From Flammula alnicola (taxonomy: Eukaryota; Basidiomycota; Agaricomycetes; Agaricales; Strophariaceae), in the NCBI GenBank assembly GCA_015499995.1, contig JADNRV010000023.1:248001-312000 (forward strand): 64,000 nucleotides of DNA, given 5' to 3'. Below are positions 38,790 to 53,288 of this stretch, piece by piece. The position numbers were made by a program, and so were the translations under genes. Positions within the stretch are counted from its first letter, which is position 1. Each line of letters begins with the position of its first letter. The notes beneath the pieces are model-generated. The model did no database searches. It was given only the letters and a program-made list of their open reading frames with translations, and had not been told where the DNA came from.

Positions 38790-39557
38790 GTCTGAATCCG
38801 GACTCGGACCTGCATATATACAAGCCTAAGCACGCACCGTTCTGTGTGGTCTTTGTACTCGAAGTTGGCAGCCCCAACTCCAGTTCGTCTGGCCTCCTCG
38901 TCCACGCGAACTTACAGTACCAAAAACAACAAAAGGACGAAGAAATTTTGATTAGAACGCAAGCCAATTCAGATGCGAGGAATTCCAACAAGACACAGCA
39001 TATGGGCCAGGCGAGACATGCTGAGCCCTGACGAGGATGTCCTCGAGCTTGGTGTTGTCTGGCCCGATGCCGATCTTCCATCGCGGGTCCGTGGTATACA
39101 AGTGTTCGGTATAATGGCTGCATTAATGTTCTTCTACCATAGATATCCATGTAGCGTCAAATTTTGCCCGGCTGTCCTGTATGTATTTAAAATTGAAATT
39201 TATGTCGTGTTGGGAAACCAGTGATTTATGTTTTCCCCGACAACATTCCTTCTCGTATACTAGAAACGCCAAAGAAACGCGAGGAATTTGTATCAGAGCT
39301 TCCTAGATAAGACCAAAGATAAAGGAGCAAAGCGCAAAAGCGAAATTCGAAGATGTTGTGACCAACCGACGGGATGCTCGTGCTCGTAATTGGGGGAGGG
39401 GTTTACGGCGCTGCCTGGAAGAGGAGCGCACCGGGTTTGAAGTTGGTTTGTAGAGACGACTTGACAACTTGCCGGTGAAGCGGAAGCACATGACTTGCTG
39501 AGTTTCAATTAACAACCTGATTGCTTGAGCGTTCACGCTGTTCAAATCTCTGCGAAC
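38790..39557. other. Intergenic region upstream of the ANTH gene
   Basis: No exon supported beyond the possible out-of-frame end of paralogue B. Presumed promoter of the ANTH gene in its last few hundred bases. Confidence 0.4.
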
Positions 39558-42500
39558 ATGTCCAGTTTCGACAAGGTCGTAAAATTGGCCTGTAAGCCGA
39601 AGGCTGCACCTCCCAAAGCTAAAGTTTGTTTCTAAACTGTGCTTCTTCCAGGTTTCTATTGACGTTATTTAATTCCAGTACATAGACCCAATCATTGCAG
39701 CGACCTGGTCCGATGATGGTGCTGTCCATGATGTGTGTAAGGCCCTGGCTCCTCGAATTCGCGAGCCCAACGCAATTGTATGTTGATACTCTCATATTTG
39801 TACTTACGTGCAACCAATTCTCACATGGGACTTCACCAACAGGTCGTGTTCAAGGCATTGATTGTGCTTCACACCATGATACGGAATGGCGCAACAGACA
39901 ATGTTTTATCTTATTTATCATCGGCGGAGGTTCTACGACTACGGAATGTGTCTGCTGGAAGCTGGGAAGGTGCGATATTTTATGTTGCGTCGTGCTCGCA
40001 TTTTGACGCAAGTACTTCCTTAGGTTACGCTGCTCCTCAGAACTTGCAGAACTATGCACTGTACCTTGATTCACGAATCCATGCCTATAAAGACCTGAAA
40101 CATGATGCCGTGAGGGTACAGGCAGAGTCCAATCGTGATATGCGGAATTCGACGTCCATTGAGGAAGATGGATATCGTGGCCGGAAAGATCGCAACGCCA
40201 AACTGAATGCTTCCGCTCCTGCAAGAAGCAAAACGATTATGGGAAGGAAACTACGTTCTATGGCAGTGGAAAAGGGTCTACTAAGAGAGACGAAAGCGGT
40301 TCACAATATGATTGATGCTTTGGTTGAATGCCGGGTGCGTTCATATCTTAGTCGTGCCATTCTTCCTCTCATCGTTCCATTCTGCAGTTTTATCTTGACG
40401 ACTTGGAAGACGAGTTGACCATTACTGCTCTGCGTATGCTCGTCAAGGATTTATTGATCCTTTTCCAAGCTGGAAATGAGGGCGTAATCAATGTTTTGGG
40501 TTTGTATTTCATAGCTAATCATCCTTTCGCTTGACTTATCGTCCTACCCCTGACAGAACATTACTTTGAAATGTCCCATGTGGATGCAACGGAAGCCTTG
40601 AAGATATACCGTCACTTCTGTAAACAGACTGAATATGTGGTTGAATATCTTGGCGTAGCAAAGAAACTTCAAAATTTGCTAAACGTGTCAATACCCAACT
40701 TGAGACACGTACGTCAAAATATGTTTGTCTATCTCAACTTCCTTTCTGATTTTTCTATTAGGCTCCTGTTTCCTTGGCTGGTGCACTTCAAGAATATCTT
40801 GACGATCCTAATTTCGAACAAAACCGGATCGAGTATAAGGCGAACAAGGATGCTACAGATCGTGGCACGAAGCCAGGTGCTAGCGGAACGAAAGCAAATG
40901 CTTGTAAGTACCTTGGCCCGCATAGTTTTGCAAATGGCTCATCATTGAGATGCAATAGCTTCGCCAGCTCAAGTTGACGGCAAACCCTCATCACCCCCGA
41001 AAGTTTCGTTTGCAAGTACAAGCAAAGAAGCCTCATCCTCGAAACCGACACAAGATGGCAAGGCTGTCCACGATTTCTTCTCTGCGATTGAGGAAGAGCA
41101 ACCTACCATGTTCAATCCTAGCACCAACAGGTAAGATGTCAATAAGTTTTTATTCACCAGAAATTAATTATCATTTCAACTGAAGTCCAAATGTGGCTTA
41201 CTTTCAACAACAAGGAGCGTCCAATCCTTTTACGCAGATGGCCATGGCCACTGGACAGCCTTTCATGCAACAACCTCAAATGTCTGCTCAGCCGACAGGT
41301 TTCATTATGCCTCAGCAGACTGCTATGCCACAACAGCCTAACCCTTTCGGAAATTTCCTGACCCCGCAGGTCCCACATCAAACCGGACATCGTCCCTTTT
41401 CTTCTTACTTGACCCCGCAGCAGACGGGATTCATCCAGCAGCAACCTCAGGCAACGGGTTTCAACCAGCAAGGCAGCCTCTTGCAACCTCAAGCGACGGG
41501 CGCCAATCCCTTCCGGCAGAGTATGTTGGTCCCGCAATCTACAGGAATGGCGTTGTTTGGTGGTGCCATCGCTCAAGGGCAGTTCTCTGGCAATCAAATG
41601 CCAACCGTCCTACCAAACCAGAGTGGGATGACCGCATCCACATCGCTTGGCACTGGTATTCCTTCTTTTTCACAGGCACAGTCACCTGCGTCCGCTTCGC
41701 CTTTTGCGGCGCCCAAGCCCTCATTTTTCGCATCCTCTGGATCGAACGACGCGCCTGCACGTCCTGCTTCTACTCCTCTCACATCATCTACATTCGCGTC
41801 GAACCCACAACCAGTCAAGACACATGCAACCGGAACGAGGAATCCTTTCGGACCTATTGTGACGGCCCCACCTCCCGTGCCCAAGCCACCCACCCTCTTT
41901 GAATTGTCCATGGGCTCTTTCAATCCTAACCAGGCTCAGCAGCAGCAGCAGCAGCAACAACAACAACAGCAACAGCAACAACAAGTGCAGCAACAGTCTA
42001 CTGGGTTCAACAATTTTGCCTTCAACAACAGCGCTCTAAGTCCAGGAGCAACAGATATCTCTAGCGTTGCATCTTCTTTCTCCTTCGCAAATAACCCTAA
42101 ACCCGACTTCACAAATTCGGGTCCCAACGGTGGTGCCCTTTCAACCCAAAACACTTCAACTACCGCCACAGGCTCAACCTTCTCAAGCTCGTTATTTTCA
42201 TCACCGCTGTCTAGTCAACCTACTGGCGCAACAAGCACCTCTTCACCACCATCGGTACAGATTTCACCTGTTGCCCCAGTGAAGTCACACCTCACTGGTT
42301 TCAGTGGTTTGAAGCCTTTTAAGCCCTCATCGTCCTTCGGTGCGTTTCTAATGGAGTCATTACCTACGATTCCTGGTTCTGCGTCGACAACACCTGCCGT
42401 AACCGGCCTTCCATCCTCCAATGGGGCGAACCCTTCTGCAGCTGGAGGTTTCTTTGCTTCGACCACAACCAGCCCTCCTGCGAGTGCCCCTCCTACCCAA

Positions 42501-42838
42501 AATGGCACTTCACCGAATAATTACGGCTTCCTCGGCAGCCAGCCAACTGGCGCGGCTGGCGGGTTTGGCGGAGCAGGGGATCACTTGCATCGACGTTGGG
42601 TGTTGGCCTTAGGCCTCAAATGACGGGAGGAGGGTCTGCTAATCCATTCCGTGCTTCAACCGCAGGATTTCCCACAGGTACTGCTCCAAACTTTGGATCT
42701 TCGCCTTTCCAAGCCTCGTCTTTCCAGCCTTCTACTGGTGCTGGGCTGAATACATCTCAGCCGTTTGGTGCCAATATGATGGGAAGTCAGCAACAGCAAC
42801 AACGCCCACAGCAAAATGTGACGACCTCCTTGATATGA
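39558..42838 (+). CDS. ANTH-domain clathrin adaptor (AP180/CALM, Yap1801-like)
   Basis: Endocytic adaptor binding PtdIns(4,5)P2 through its ANTH domain and recruiting clathrin and EH-domain partners. Start MSSFDKVVKLACKPKAAPPK, then YIDPIIAATWSDDGAVHDVC, VVFKALIVLHTMIRNGATDN, PQNLQNYALYLDSRIHAYKD, RFYLDDLEDELTITALRMLV, EHYFEMSHVDATEALKIYRH and VVEYLGVAKKLQNLLNVSIP: a full ANTH fold over about eight exons. The C-terminal half is disordered with NPF motifs (SNPFTQ, QPNPFGN, GANPFRQ, TRNPFGP, SANPFRA), at least six L/V-x-x-Q-x-T-G motifs and a poly-Gln run. Frame breaks at about 42578, where one G of a run seems missing; beyond it the frame continues GVGLRPQMTGGGSANPFRA to 42838. Without that correction the protein ends at 42623. 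Confidence 0.9.
41936..41996 (+). repeat. CAG/CAA repeat encoding poly-glutamine
   Basis: About eighteen consecutive Gln codons plus flanking ones, a CAG and CAA mixture, in the disordered tail of the ANTH adaptor. Likely length-variable between strains. Confidence 0.9.
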
Positions 42839-43212
42839 TACTTTCCTCAGTATACGGAGCGTTCTCTCATTTCCCGCAGTTACCTTTCTTGGGCGAGTGC
42901 AGGGCATTTACTCGTGCTTTCCATCTTGGATTTCTGGGACATTTGTCGTCTATGTAGTCTCTCTTTTCGATGTTTTTATCTAGTTACTTTGTACACCTCT
43001 TTCACGGTATTCTAATGATTATACTCTTTCTTTCCTTTTGTTTGTCGTCACGCTTTCTCTTTCTCTTTGACTCTCCTTCGATCCATACATAAACTACTTT
43101 TGGCACCGTGACACCTTTCTCACCATCAACCACCTCTTTCACTTGCACTCACTTTCTACAAAACTGTGTACATAACCCCTGCATAACCCCAAACTCTCTT
43201 CTAAATCTCCAA
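42839..43212. other. Short intergenic region between ANTH and NASP genes
   Basis: Very pyrimidine-rich plus strand from about 42950 to 43200 (CTTT and CTCT tracts), a common feature just upstream of fungal start codons. No exon. Confidence 0.45.
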
Positions 43213-44766
43213 ATGTCGTCGTAAGTTACACCAGACTACCTTTCGAAAGGTTACAAGTGTGTAAATGTTGTATTTCCAGACCACCCAAAAATGCAGCCAC
43301 TGCCACTGAAGTCACAGTTGAGAGTTCCGTGGAACAAGCCAAACGCGCCTTCGCGCTCAAGAAATACGAGCAGGCCATAGATCACTACGCTACCGCCCTT
43401 GAACTCGTGTAAGTCACGTCCATTGAAAAATATACTCAGTCAATCGCGTTGTAGGGATCGCGAGATTCTGACGCGTTTTTTTACGTGACAGTACCAAACA
43501 ACTCGGTGAAAACGCTCCAGAGACCGCTGACCTCTACTTTTCATATGGAAAGGCGCTTCTTGAGAATGCTATTGCGCAAAGTTCTGTATTGGGAAAGGAG
43601 CAAGCGGAGGACGCGGCTGAGGAGCAAAACCAAGGTGTGTGTCAAATGCGTCTGCTCGCTACTCTGCTTGTTCTGAAAAGATGGGTAGCCTCGGGATCAG
43701 GTGCAGGTGCTAATGCCCCCATTCTGTCATTCTCTGGAGACCTGGAAGATACGGATGCCGGAGATGATCATCCGGTTGATCTGTTTGGCCAGGCTGCGGC
43801 GGAGCAGGACGATGAACATGACGATGAAGGCGAAGGCGAAGAAGACGACGGCGAGCCCGAAGATGACTTCAACGCTGCTTGGGAGGTCCTCGATCTCGCT
43901 CGTGCAATCTACGATAAGCAAAAGGACGAAGATGGTGATGAAGAGGTGAAGCTCAAACTTGCGGATACCTATATCGCCCTTGGAGATGTGTCGTTGGAGA
44001 CAGGTATGGAGGGTTGTTTCTTACATGACGCCATTTCATGCACTAGGCTAACTTGTAATCCAGAGAAATTTGATCAGGCTATTACAGACTATGAGGCTGG
44101 TCTGAAGCTCAAAATCGAGCTACTTCCAACATCGTCTCGTCAAATCGCCGAAGCTCACTACAAGCTGAGCATGGTACTCGACCTGACCTCGGGACGCCTT
44201 TCAGATGCCATCATTCATGCCGAGAAAGCTCAACAAAGTGTCGAAAGCAGGCTGACCGAACTCCGGGGCGGTCTTGCAGGCCAACTACCTCCTCTACCAG
44301 AGGCAGCTCAGGATACGAAAGGGAAGGGCAAGTCAACAACAGCTCGTCTTGTTCGGGATGATTACGTGCAGAACATGTCGAAATCTCAAATTGAGAGTGA
44401 AATCAAGGAGCTATCTGGTTTACGAGATGACCTGGCCTTGAAGGTAAGCTCTGCTGGCTAAGTCATTCACGAACTAGTCTTAAATAAACATTCGTTTTAT
44501 AGGTTGAAGAGTTAAAGACATCACCAAACGAGTCACTCGCGGTCAGTGCACCAGCTTTAGCAGCACAAGCGCTGGATAAGGAATTGAACGCCGCTGGCGC
44601 ATCCTCGTCAAAGGCAGTGCCTACAGTCGTCAACGATCTGACATCTATCGTAAAGAAAAAGAAGAAGGCGCCGGAGGACTCCAATGCGGCCAAACGCAAG
44701 GCTGAAGCTGATGCTGAACCATTAAACGCCGACAAAAAGGCCAGATTAGACACACCCAACGCTTGA
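43213..44766 (+). CDS. NASP/Sim3/Hif1-type histone chaperone (SHNi-TPR)
   Basis: Nuclear TPR protein that escorts histone H3-H4. Exon 1 is tiny: ATG TCG TC at 43213-43220, spliced to give MSSPPKNAATATEVTVE. TPR 1: AKRAFALKKYEQAIDHYATA, then TKQLGENAPETADLYFSYGK. TPR 2 is interrupted by an acidic insert (EQDDEHDDEGEGEEDDGEPE), the hallmark of this family, followed by FNAAWEVLDLARAIYDKQ. Then LADTYIALGDVSLE, EKFDQAITDYEAGLKLKIEL, RQIAEAHYKLSMVLDLTSGR and AIIHAEKAQQSVESRL. The C-terminus is a basic, nuclear-localisation-like tail (VKKKKKAPEDSNAAKRKAEA) ending RLDTPNA. Six exons or so, frame intact. Confidence 0.9.
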
Positions 44767-44879
44767 TTGCCCCTATTATGCTCCTCTATCTAGATTTACA
44801 GTATTACTGTCTTTTAAATACACGGACGCTCCATCATGATATTACGTTGACATCTTCGTAAATGATAAATATGAATAGT

Positions 44880-46414
44880 TTAAAAAGGCACAACAGTTGT
44901 ATCGATCCGCCTGTGCTTGAATTGCTTTTTGCCGGTCCCAAACTCCCCAACGATGTGTCCTTTCGGGCCCTTGCTCTTCATCATGTATTTGTAGATTACC
45001 AATCCCTCCAGTCCGACAGGACCGCGGGCGTGTATCCTCCCCGTGCTGATTCCGACCTCAGTTCCAAAGCCGTATCGGAAACCGTCAGCGAAGCGCGTGC
45101 TCGCGTTGATGAAGGTACCCGCGGAGTCGACAGCACGACAGAATGTGGATGCTGCCTCATCGGACTCTGTGACAATGGAGTCCGTGTGGTGTGATGAATG
45201 GGAGTTGATGAATTGGATGGCGGCCTTTAGGGATGGGACAGCGACGACGGAAAGAACGAGGGAGAGGTGCTCTGTCGAGTATGCTTCTGGCGTGGAAGCT
45301 TCGACGTGGGATTGTAGGTTTGAAGGGGCAGGAGAGAGGGATTGCAACGCGGTCAGTGTTGGAGGATCACACAATAATCGCACGTTGACCTCGAGAAGAG
45401 CCCTTGCGACTGCTGGCCAGACGGTTTGAAGGAGATATTCATGGACGACCAGTGTCTCTACTGCGTTACAGGCTGATGGATAGTCAATCTATATTTAAAA
45501 AGAGACAAGAGTAAGTCGATATTATTTCCTTGAAAACCCATCAAAATAAAAACCTTGGAATCAACTACGACCCGGATAGCCTTTTCTTCATCCGCAGACT
45601 CGTCGAGATACACCGAGCACAGTCCATCCGCATGTCCCATGACAGGAATACGGGTGCTATTTTGTATGCTTCGCACCAGGCTATTGCTTCCTCTCGGAAT
45701 CACCAAGTCGATGTACTGGTCCAGCTCCAGCAACGACGCTACCTCGTTTCGTGTCTGGATGGTCTGGATGTATTTTTCGGGGATAGCAGTCTCTGCCAGA
45801 CCCGCCGAGATGGCGTCGGAGAGGAGTAGCGTCGTCCGATTGGACTCCTTCCCGCCTTTTAAGATCGCAGCGTTTCCTGTAGGAAATCATGGTTCAGGAT
45901 TTTTCAAGAACAAAGCGCATATAAATGTATTTTATTCACCCGACTTGATAGCCAACGCTGCGATGTTGACCACAACCTCCGGCCTTGCCTCAAAGATCAC
46001 AAGGAGGACGCCGATCGGACACGACACGCGATACAGCTCCAGATTATCGTCCATCTCCGTTGCATATGTCACGATTCCCGTAGGATCAGGGAGAGAAGCG
46101 ACATCCGTTATACCCTGCAGCATAGACTCCCACTTGTCGCCCTTGCCCAGGTCGAGTCGCTTCAACAGGGATTCCGACATGCGACCAGCATCTACTTCAG
46201 CTTGAGCAGCCTATCCCGGTAAGCTCACGGAGACGACCCGCGGAAGACACCAACACACCTTGAGATCCTCCACGTTGGCAGCCAATATCTCTGTTTTTCG
46301 GAGATCCAGTTGTTTGCGGATAGCTTCCAACGCGGTGATACGTGCGGAAGATGGAATCAACTGAGACTCTTCGAACGCGGCCTTTGCTGCTTTTGCGATG
46401 TCTTCTGAGCTCAT
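44880..46414 (-). CDS. PRO2: Gamma-glutamyl phosphate reductase (proline biosynthesis)
   Basis: NADPH-dependent reduction of gamma-glutamyl phosphate to glutamate 5-semialdehyde, second step of proline synthesis (EC 1.2.1.41), cytosolic. Start MSSEDIAKAAKAAFEESQ. Landmarks: AEVDAGRMSESLLKRLDLG, YRVSCPIGVLLVIFEARPEV, NAAILKGGKESNRT, RGSNSLVRSIQNSTRIPVMG, HADGLCSVYLDE, and the active-site Cys in IDYPSACNAVETLVVHEYLL. The end has FGTEVGISTGRIHARGPVGL EGL and YKYMMKSKGP. Four introns. It converges on the NASP gene, the stops being 113 bases apart. Confidence 0.95.
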
Positions 46415-46791
46415 TTTGTGGGTATGCTTAAGGATATGTTATAAGGGTGCGAGGGCGTATGAAGGAGGGGAAAGCAAAGATGTGGTCGAGCACAAGCCGG
46501 AGATGTATAAAATTTGAATCCGTGATTAGTGCCGGAATATACACGGGAGTCCTCAGTCAGGGACCAGTAGATTAGATTATTTGACCTGACGATCAGGGAT
46601 CTGACGTGTTCAGAAAAAAAATTCAATCTCGCGGTCTGATTGGTCGCCATCGACCCTCACCGACCTGCCAAATTCTTATTCGTCATCACACCAAATGTAT
46701 GAGAAAAGAGGAAAAAATAAACACGAGAAATTGAATTTTGGTTCTCGAAAATGTTCAAACACTATCGAGGTCTATATACTCGGTTCTACTT
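46415..46791. other. Intergenic region between PRO2 and ATP1
   Basis: Holds the PRO2 promoter and the ATP1 3' end. No exon seen. Confidence 0.45.
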
Positions 46792-48981
<2,190 letters not shown>

Positions 48982-49144
48982 GGGGGAGTAGGTGGAAAGT
49001 GGGAAATGGGTTAGAGAGACTCAGCAGGGAAGTTTTCGGTGAACACAACCAAGTCGGCGCTACTCGGAACATTCAGGCGGAGTTTAAACACAGAATTTTC
49101 TCATTGCCTTTCTCTCAAAACACGTAAAAGTTCTCAGAACACCA
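48982..49144. promoter_or_regulatory. 163-bp divergent promoter shared by ATP1 and bL21m
   Basis: The two start codons face away from each other with only 163 bases between. Both genes encode mitochondrial proteins, so coordinated control is plausible. No recognised factor site could be assigned. Confidence 0.6.
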
Positions 49145-49652
49145 ATGGCGGCCCTCGCCAGCATACTTAGGTGGTGTATGTACTCTCATTTTATAAATGA
49201 ATCCTTGCTCACCATTTCATACAGCGGCCCCACTGCGATGTGCAACCTCACGCGCATTGCACACCGTGCCTGACTCGACGACCTCTGCGCTCCAACTCAT
49301 TCGCTCACAACCATCGCAATACGTCGTTGCCTCGTTCGCAGGCAGAAAGTACATCCTCACCCCACGCGACTTGCTCACCGTGCCGCATCTCCGCGACGTC
49401 AAGGTCGGCGACGTCCTTGTCCTCGACGAGATTCACGAACTCGGGTCACGCGAATACACCCTCCGTGGGAATCCCGTCATTCCTGCCAATAAAGTCAAGG
49501 TGGAAGCCACGGTCGTCGAGCACACCAAGGGCAAGATGGAGTATATCTTCAAAAAGAAACGCAGAAAGGGTTACAAGAAGACCATACAGCATAAGCAGCC
49601 CTACACACGTCTCCGGATAGGCAACATCGAGATCCCTCTCGAGCACTCATAG
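49145..49652 (+). CDS. MRPL21: Mitochondrial large-subunit ribosomal protein bL21m
   Basis: Structural protein of the mitochondrial 54S/39S subunit. Exon 1 is short (MAALASILRW plus one base); the GTATGT..CAG intron joins it to SAPLRCATSRALHT, forming an Arg-rich targeting peptide. Then the L21 fold: SQPSQYVVASFAGRKYILTP, DVKVGDVLVLDEIHELGSRE, GNPVIPANKVKVEATVVEHT, KGKMEYIFKKKRRKGYKKTI and QHKQPYTRLRIGNIEI. The KKKRRKGYKKT/QPYTRLRI signature is the family's rRNA-binding end. The stop is 54 bases from the stop of convergent PRP40. Confidence 0.93.
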
Positions 49653-49706
49653 CATTTTTTGTATCACCATAATCCACACTTGTTTGACACTCGTACTTAA
49701 TACCAG

Positions 49707-52700
49707 CTATATTTCTCCCTCTTCCGGAGTCTCTGCACGAGCTGAATCTTGCCTTTTGTCCACCTCCATCGGCTCAGAAGGTTCCTCATACCGTGCCCTC
49801 TGAAAATAAGGACGCGTAAGATTCCATGACATCAAAAGAAAAAGAAGAAAAAACGACCTTTTCTGCGCGATCATTCTGCCCCTTGTCCTCCTGCTCGCGC
49901 TTTTCTCGGACCTCCTCCTTGTACACCGAGGTGCTGCGTTCCCTCTCAGGTACCTTGGGCGCGTCATCCCACTCCCGTCCATGGCTCGAACCCCGCTCTC
50001 CGCGAGACAGTCGTCGCTCTTTTTCCTTCCCACCATCTCTATCCTTCTTCCTATCCTCCTTCTCGCCATCGCGATGATACTTGGACGACCTATACCCATC
50101 CCGGTCCTTCTCTCGATCAAGGTCCTTGTCACGACCATAATCGCGAGAATGCCGGTGTTCAGCTTCATAGTCGTCGTATCGGTGGTGGTGTCGCGAACTC
50201 CGAGCGCCTCGCTCATAATCCTTGCCCCGATCTCGTTCTCTCTCTCGTTCCCTGTCTCTATCGCGGTGCGAGTCCCTATCGCGTTTTTCGCGATCACCGC
50301 CACGGTCTCGTTCACGGTCGCGGTCCTTCTCTCTCTCACCGCGTTCGCGTTCATCATCTCGGTCGCGCGCTGGTTCCTTCCGCTTCCTGCTTGTCGTCGA
50401 ACCACCATCATCCGACCCTGTTTCACGCATTCTTTCCTACTCCTAAATGTGAGATGGTATTTCAACCCGATATTGAGCATGCTTACTTTTTGTCTCTTAA
50501 CATACTTGGCGAACGCAGCTCGTCTGCCTTCTTCGTCTTCCAGAGCCTTGTATTCCGGAAGGTTCTCGATCAGAGGAACGACCTTTGCCACATTTAGATC
50601 ATGAGCAGCCAAATGTAAAACCAGAAACTTACATCTTCATATCGCAGTGTTATATCGATTGGTTCAGGCAATTTCTTCATAGCGTAACGTAGGTCGTCCT
50701 GCAAATGGCGCTGCTTCCGCTCGTTCCTTCGCTTCTCGTCGGCTTGCTTCTTGAATGCAAGATCATAGAGCTATAGTGGAAATTAAATAAGTCTTAAAAC
50801 GCGCATGCATTTGAGAAATCACACACAGTCTTGAACACAAGGCGAAGTTCTTCGTCCGACAGCACCTTCAGTGCATGATCAGCTTCCACGTTGACGACAG
50901 CAGTGAACTCTTCCCAAGTCGTTTCAGAGGCGACGCTGAACGGTGGCTCGACAACGTCCATTTCGTCTTCCGCCTTTTCCTTCTCTTTCGCCTCGACAAG
51001 CTTTGCGTTGTGTCGTTTGATCGCATCCTCCACGATGACGACCTTTGCGTCCAGCTGCTGGTCCAAAGCATCGACTGTATCCCAGAAAAGTTCGAGCGGA
51101 TTCGAACCAGGGTTCCCTAGCATATCGAGGTACCGGTGGTCGTCGCGGAAGAGGGGGTAGATATCCTTCCACTTGGTACGGGCTTTAATAGTACCAGCCT
51201 TGATCAATTCCTGGAGAACAGACTGAATTCGCAACGACGAAATGATGAGGACGAATCAAACGCATCAACAAAATATTCCATACCTTGAACGCCTCGCGTG
51301 CCTTCCGTTCTTTCCTCGTTTTCTCAACCTGAGCTCTCCTCATCTGCTCTTCATATTCCCTCTCGCGCACTCGGCTATAATCCTCGAACGCAAGAAGGAT
51401 GTCAAGAGTAGGTAACTTGCGCAGCTCCGCGTCTGAGCGCCAGTCGTCAGATTCAAGAAGGAGATCCCGAGCCGTCCGCCACTTCGTAACGACGTTGACG
51501 TTAAGCTCTTTGAAAAGGGAGACGACCTTGGATACACTCCTGGCTCGAGCAGCACGAGTTTCATTCTACAAAAAAGGGTTGATTAGTCCAACGGAGAGCT
51601 TGAACAATGACAGACACGTACGACTTCGCGGTCCTTGAGCTCAGAAACATATTCCTCGAAAATGAGTCTTCGTTCAGCTTCAATCTTAGCTTGCTGCCAG
51701 ATGGGATGCTGGGAGAAAAGTCTGTCTGCAGTGGGGAAAGTAGTATAGTGGAAAACATTGGGATTGCCTTTGAGCATGTTCCGAATGGCAGGTCGCAATT
51801 TTGACAGCCTGCCCTCCCTTTCCTCCTGCTCCTTCACCTTCAACCCGTTGGTATACTTGAACAGAGCATGGATAAGCGAGTCCAGAAACAAGGCAAGGGT
51901 GCACGTACCTTTTCCCAACAGGCCTTCTTTTCGGCGAGAGTATTGAGAGCTTTGTACAACGGATCAGTGATAATAGCACGCATCGTCTGGTCCCAAGTCC
52001 AATTCGCATCCACCCCTGCCTTCCTCAACAAGTGCACGAAAGCTTTTTCTCCTTCTTCGACGGTCATGAACCCGTTATGTGGGATGACAGGATCGTCTGG
52101 GAGGTTGGGTCGCGGCGGTAGGACGCTGTTTGCTGCCAAAGGCAAGGGGCCGGTGTGAGCTCCAACAGCAAGGTTTGCGTTTGCACCATTTTGCTGGCTA
52201 GGCTGAGAAGCGGACGAGGATGAGGACGGGTCAGCACCTCCCATGGGGACGATTCCACCTTGTATTGCTCCTTTAACGGGAGTGAATCCTGGCGCGGCAA
52301 TTGCTCGAGGGGCTCTGCAACGTCAAGTTAGAGAGATGGAAATAATCCTGGGTAGTATAACTCACGCGGCCGCTGGTTGTACCTGTGGCTCTTTTTCTAC
52401 CTTCTCAAGCACCAGAAGAAGTTCGTCAGGCATATCCCATTTGGATTCTTTCGTCTCGGTCTATGGTTGGAAGTTAGACCAAGCTTTCGATGACCCTAGC
52501 TCAATTCTCACATTATAATAATACTTTCGACCACCCGAAAAGTATTCCTTCCATTTCGTTTGATTGAGGGCGCGCTATGCCGATGTCAGTTCATGCGCTA
52601 AAGCAGACTTATACCGAGCATACCTCAAATGGGGTCTTCAAATCTAACAAGGATTATTAGTACTGGACCGTTACTTAGTTGGAAAGATGTACGAACCGTC

Positions 52701-52847
52701 TGGCTTTTCCCAAACGCTCTGCTTTGTCCCCGTATTGAACCAGTATGTACGACCCTCTGGATTGCGATGCTCAGTCTACCGATGAGGATGTGGTGAATTT
52801 GCTGTACTGAAGTAAAGACAATTGTGATAACGTACCCAGACATTCAT
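49707..52847 (-). CDS. PRP40: U1 snRNP splicing factor PRP40 (WW and FF domains)
   Basis: Bridges 5' splice site and branch-point factors during early spliceosome assembly. Start MNVW at 52847, spliced directly into WW domain 1 ([18 protein letters not shown], then SVWEKPDDLKTPFE). WW 2: [20 protein letters not shown] and [10 protein letters not shown] Pro/Ala/Ser-rich linker follows, then several FF domains: [25 protein letters not shown]-type region [57 protein letters not shown] and [20 protein letters not shown]. The C-terminus is a long Arg/Asp/Glu-repeat ([19 protein letters not shown]) typical of splicing proteins. It ends [11 protein letters not shown]. About ten exons; all tested junctions in frame. 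Confidence 0.93.
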
Positions 52848-53288
52848 GACGGTAGAAGAGTTAGTTGTCTGTGGGTGAAGAAGGGTGTATTAGGACCAAA
52901 AGCCCTTCTGTGAAATAGGCGACGTTCAATATTGAAGGAGACAGGCTGCGAGCATTTTCTTCGATTTTGGTGAAGTCATTTCAAAGTCCGCTTGACTAGC
53001 TTTCCAAAGTTTTTGGCAGATTTGCGCACGAACAGGAGTAAGTACTGCCCAGGTAATGCCAGTGACCTCAACTTCAACTTAGTTTTTTCCAATTGGTATC
53101 AGATGATGTATTTTATGAGCCAAGTACTTGCAAATCCTTGCCCGTTTTCTTGCCGAGGTATGTTGACTCGGAATTACATAATAAACATACCGTGATTGAA
53201 GGACGCGTCAAGAAAGCGGCACCACGACAACAGGCCCTTCTCTCCATACATATTGACTGCCATCTCATTACCTCTAATCTACCGACAA
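52848..53288. other. Divergent intergenic region between PRP40 and the unknown gene
   Basis: No exon supported. Presumed to hold both promoters. An in-frame upstream ATG at 53196 precedes the preferred start of the rightward gene. Confidence 0.4.

Noticed and set aside
38391..39150. Minus-strand frames opposite the heptad repeat of paralogue B (up to 187 codons)
   Set aside because: Same repeat-shadow effect; the plus strand has the exon structure and homology to paralogue A.
42066..42282. Alternative frames inside the ANTH gene C-terminus
   Set aside because: Low-complexity Ser/Thr/Gln coding leaves other frames open; the ANTH frame is supported by NPF and QxTG motifs throughout.
49826..50604. 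Plus-strand Ser/Leu/Val-rich frames (up to 207 codons)
   Set aside because: Antisense of the Arg/Asp/Glu-rich tail of PRP40, whose codon bias leaves the opposite strand open.
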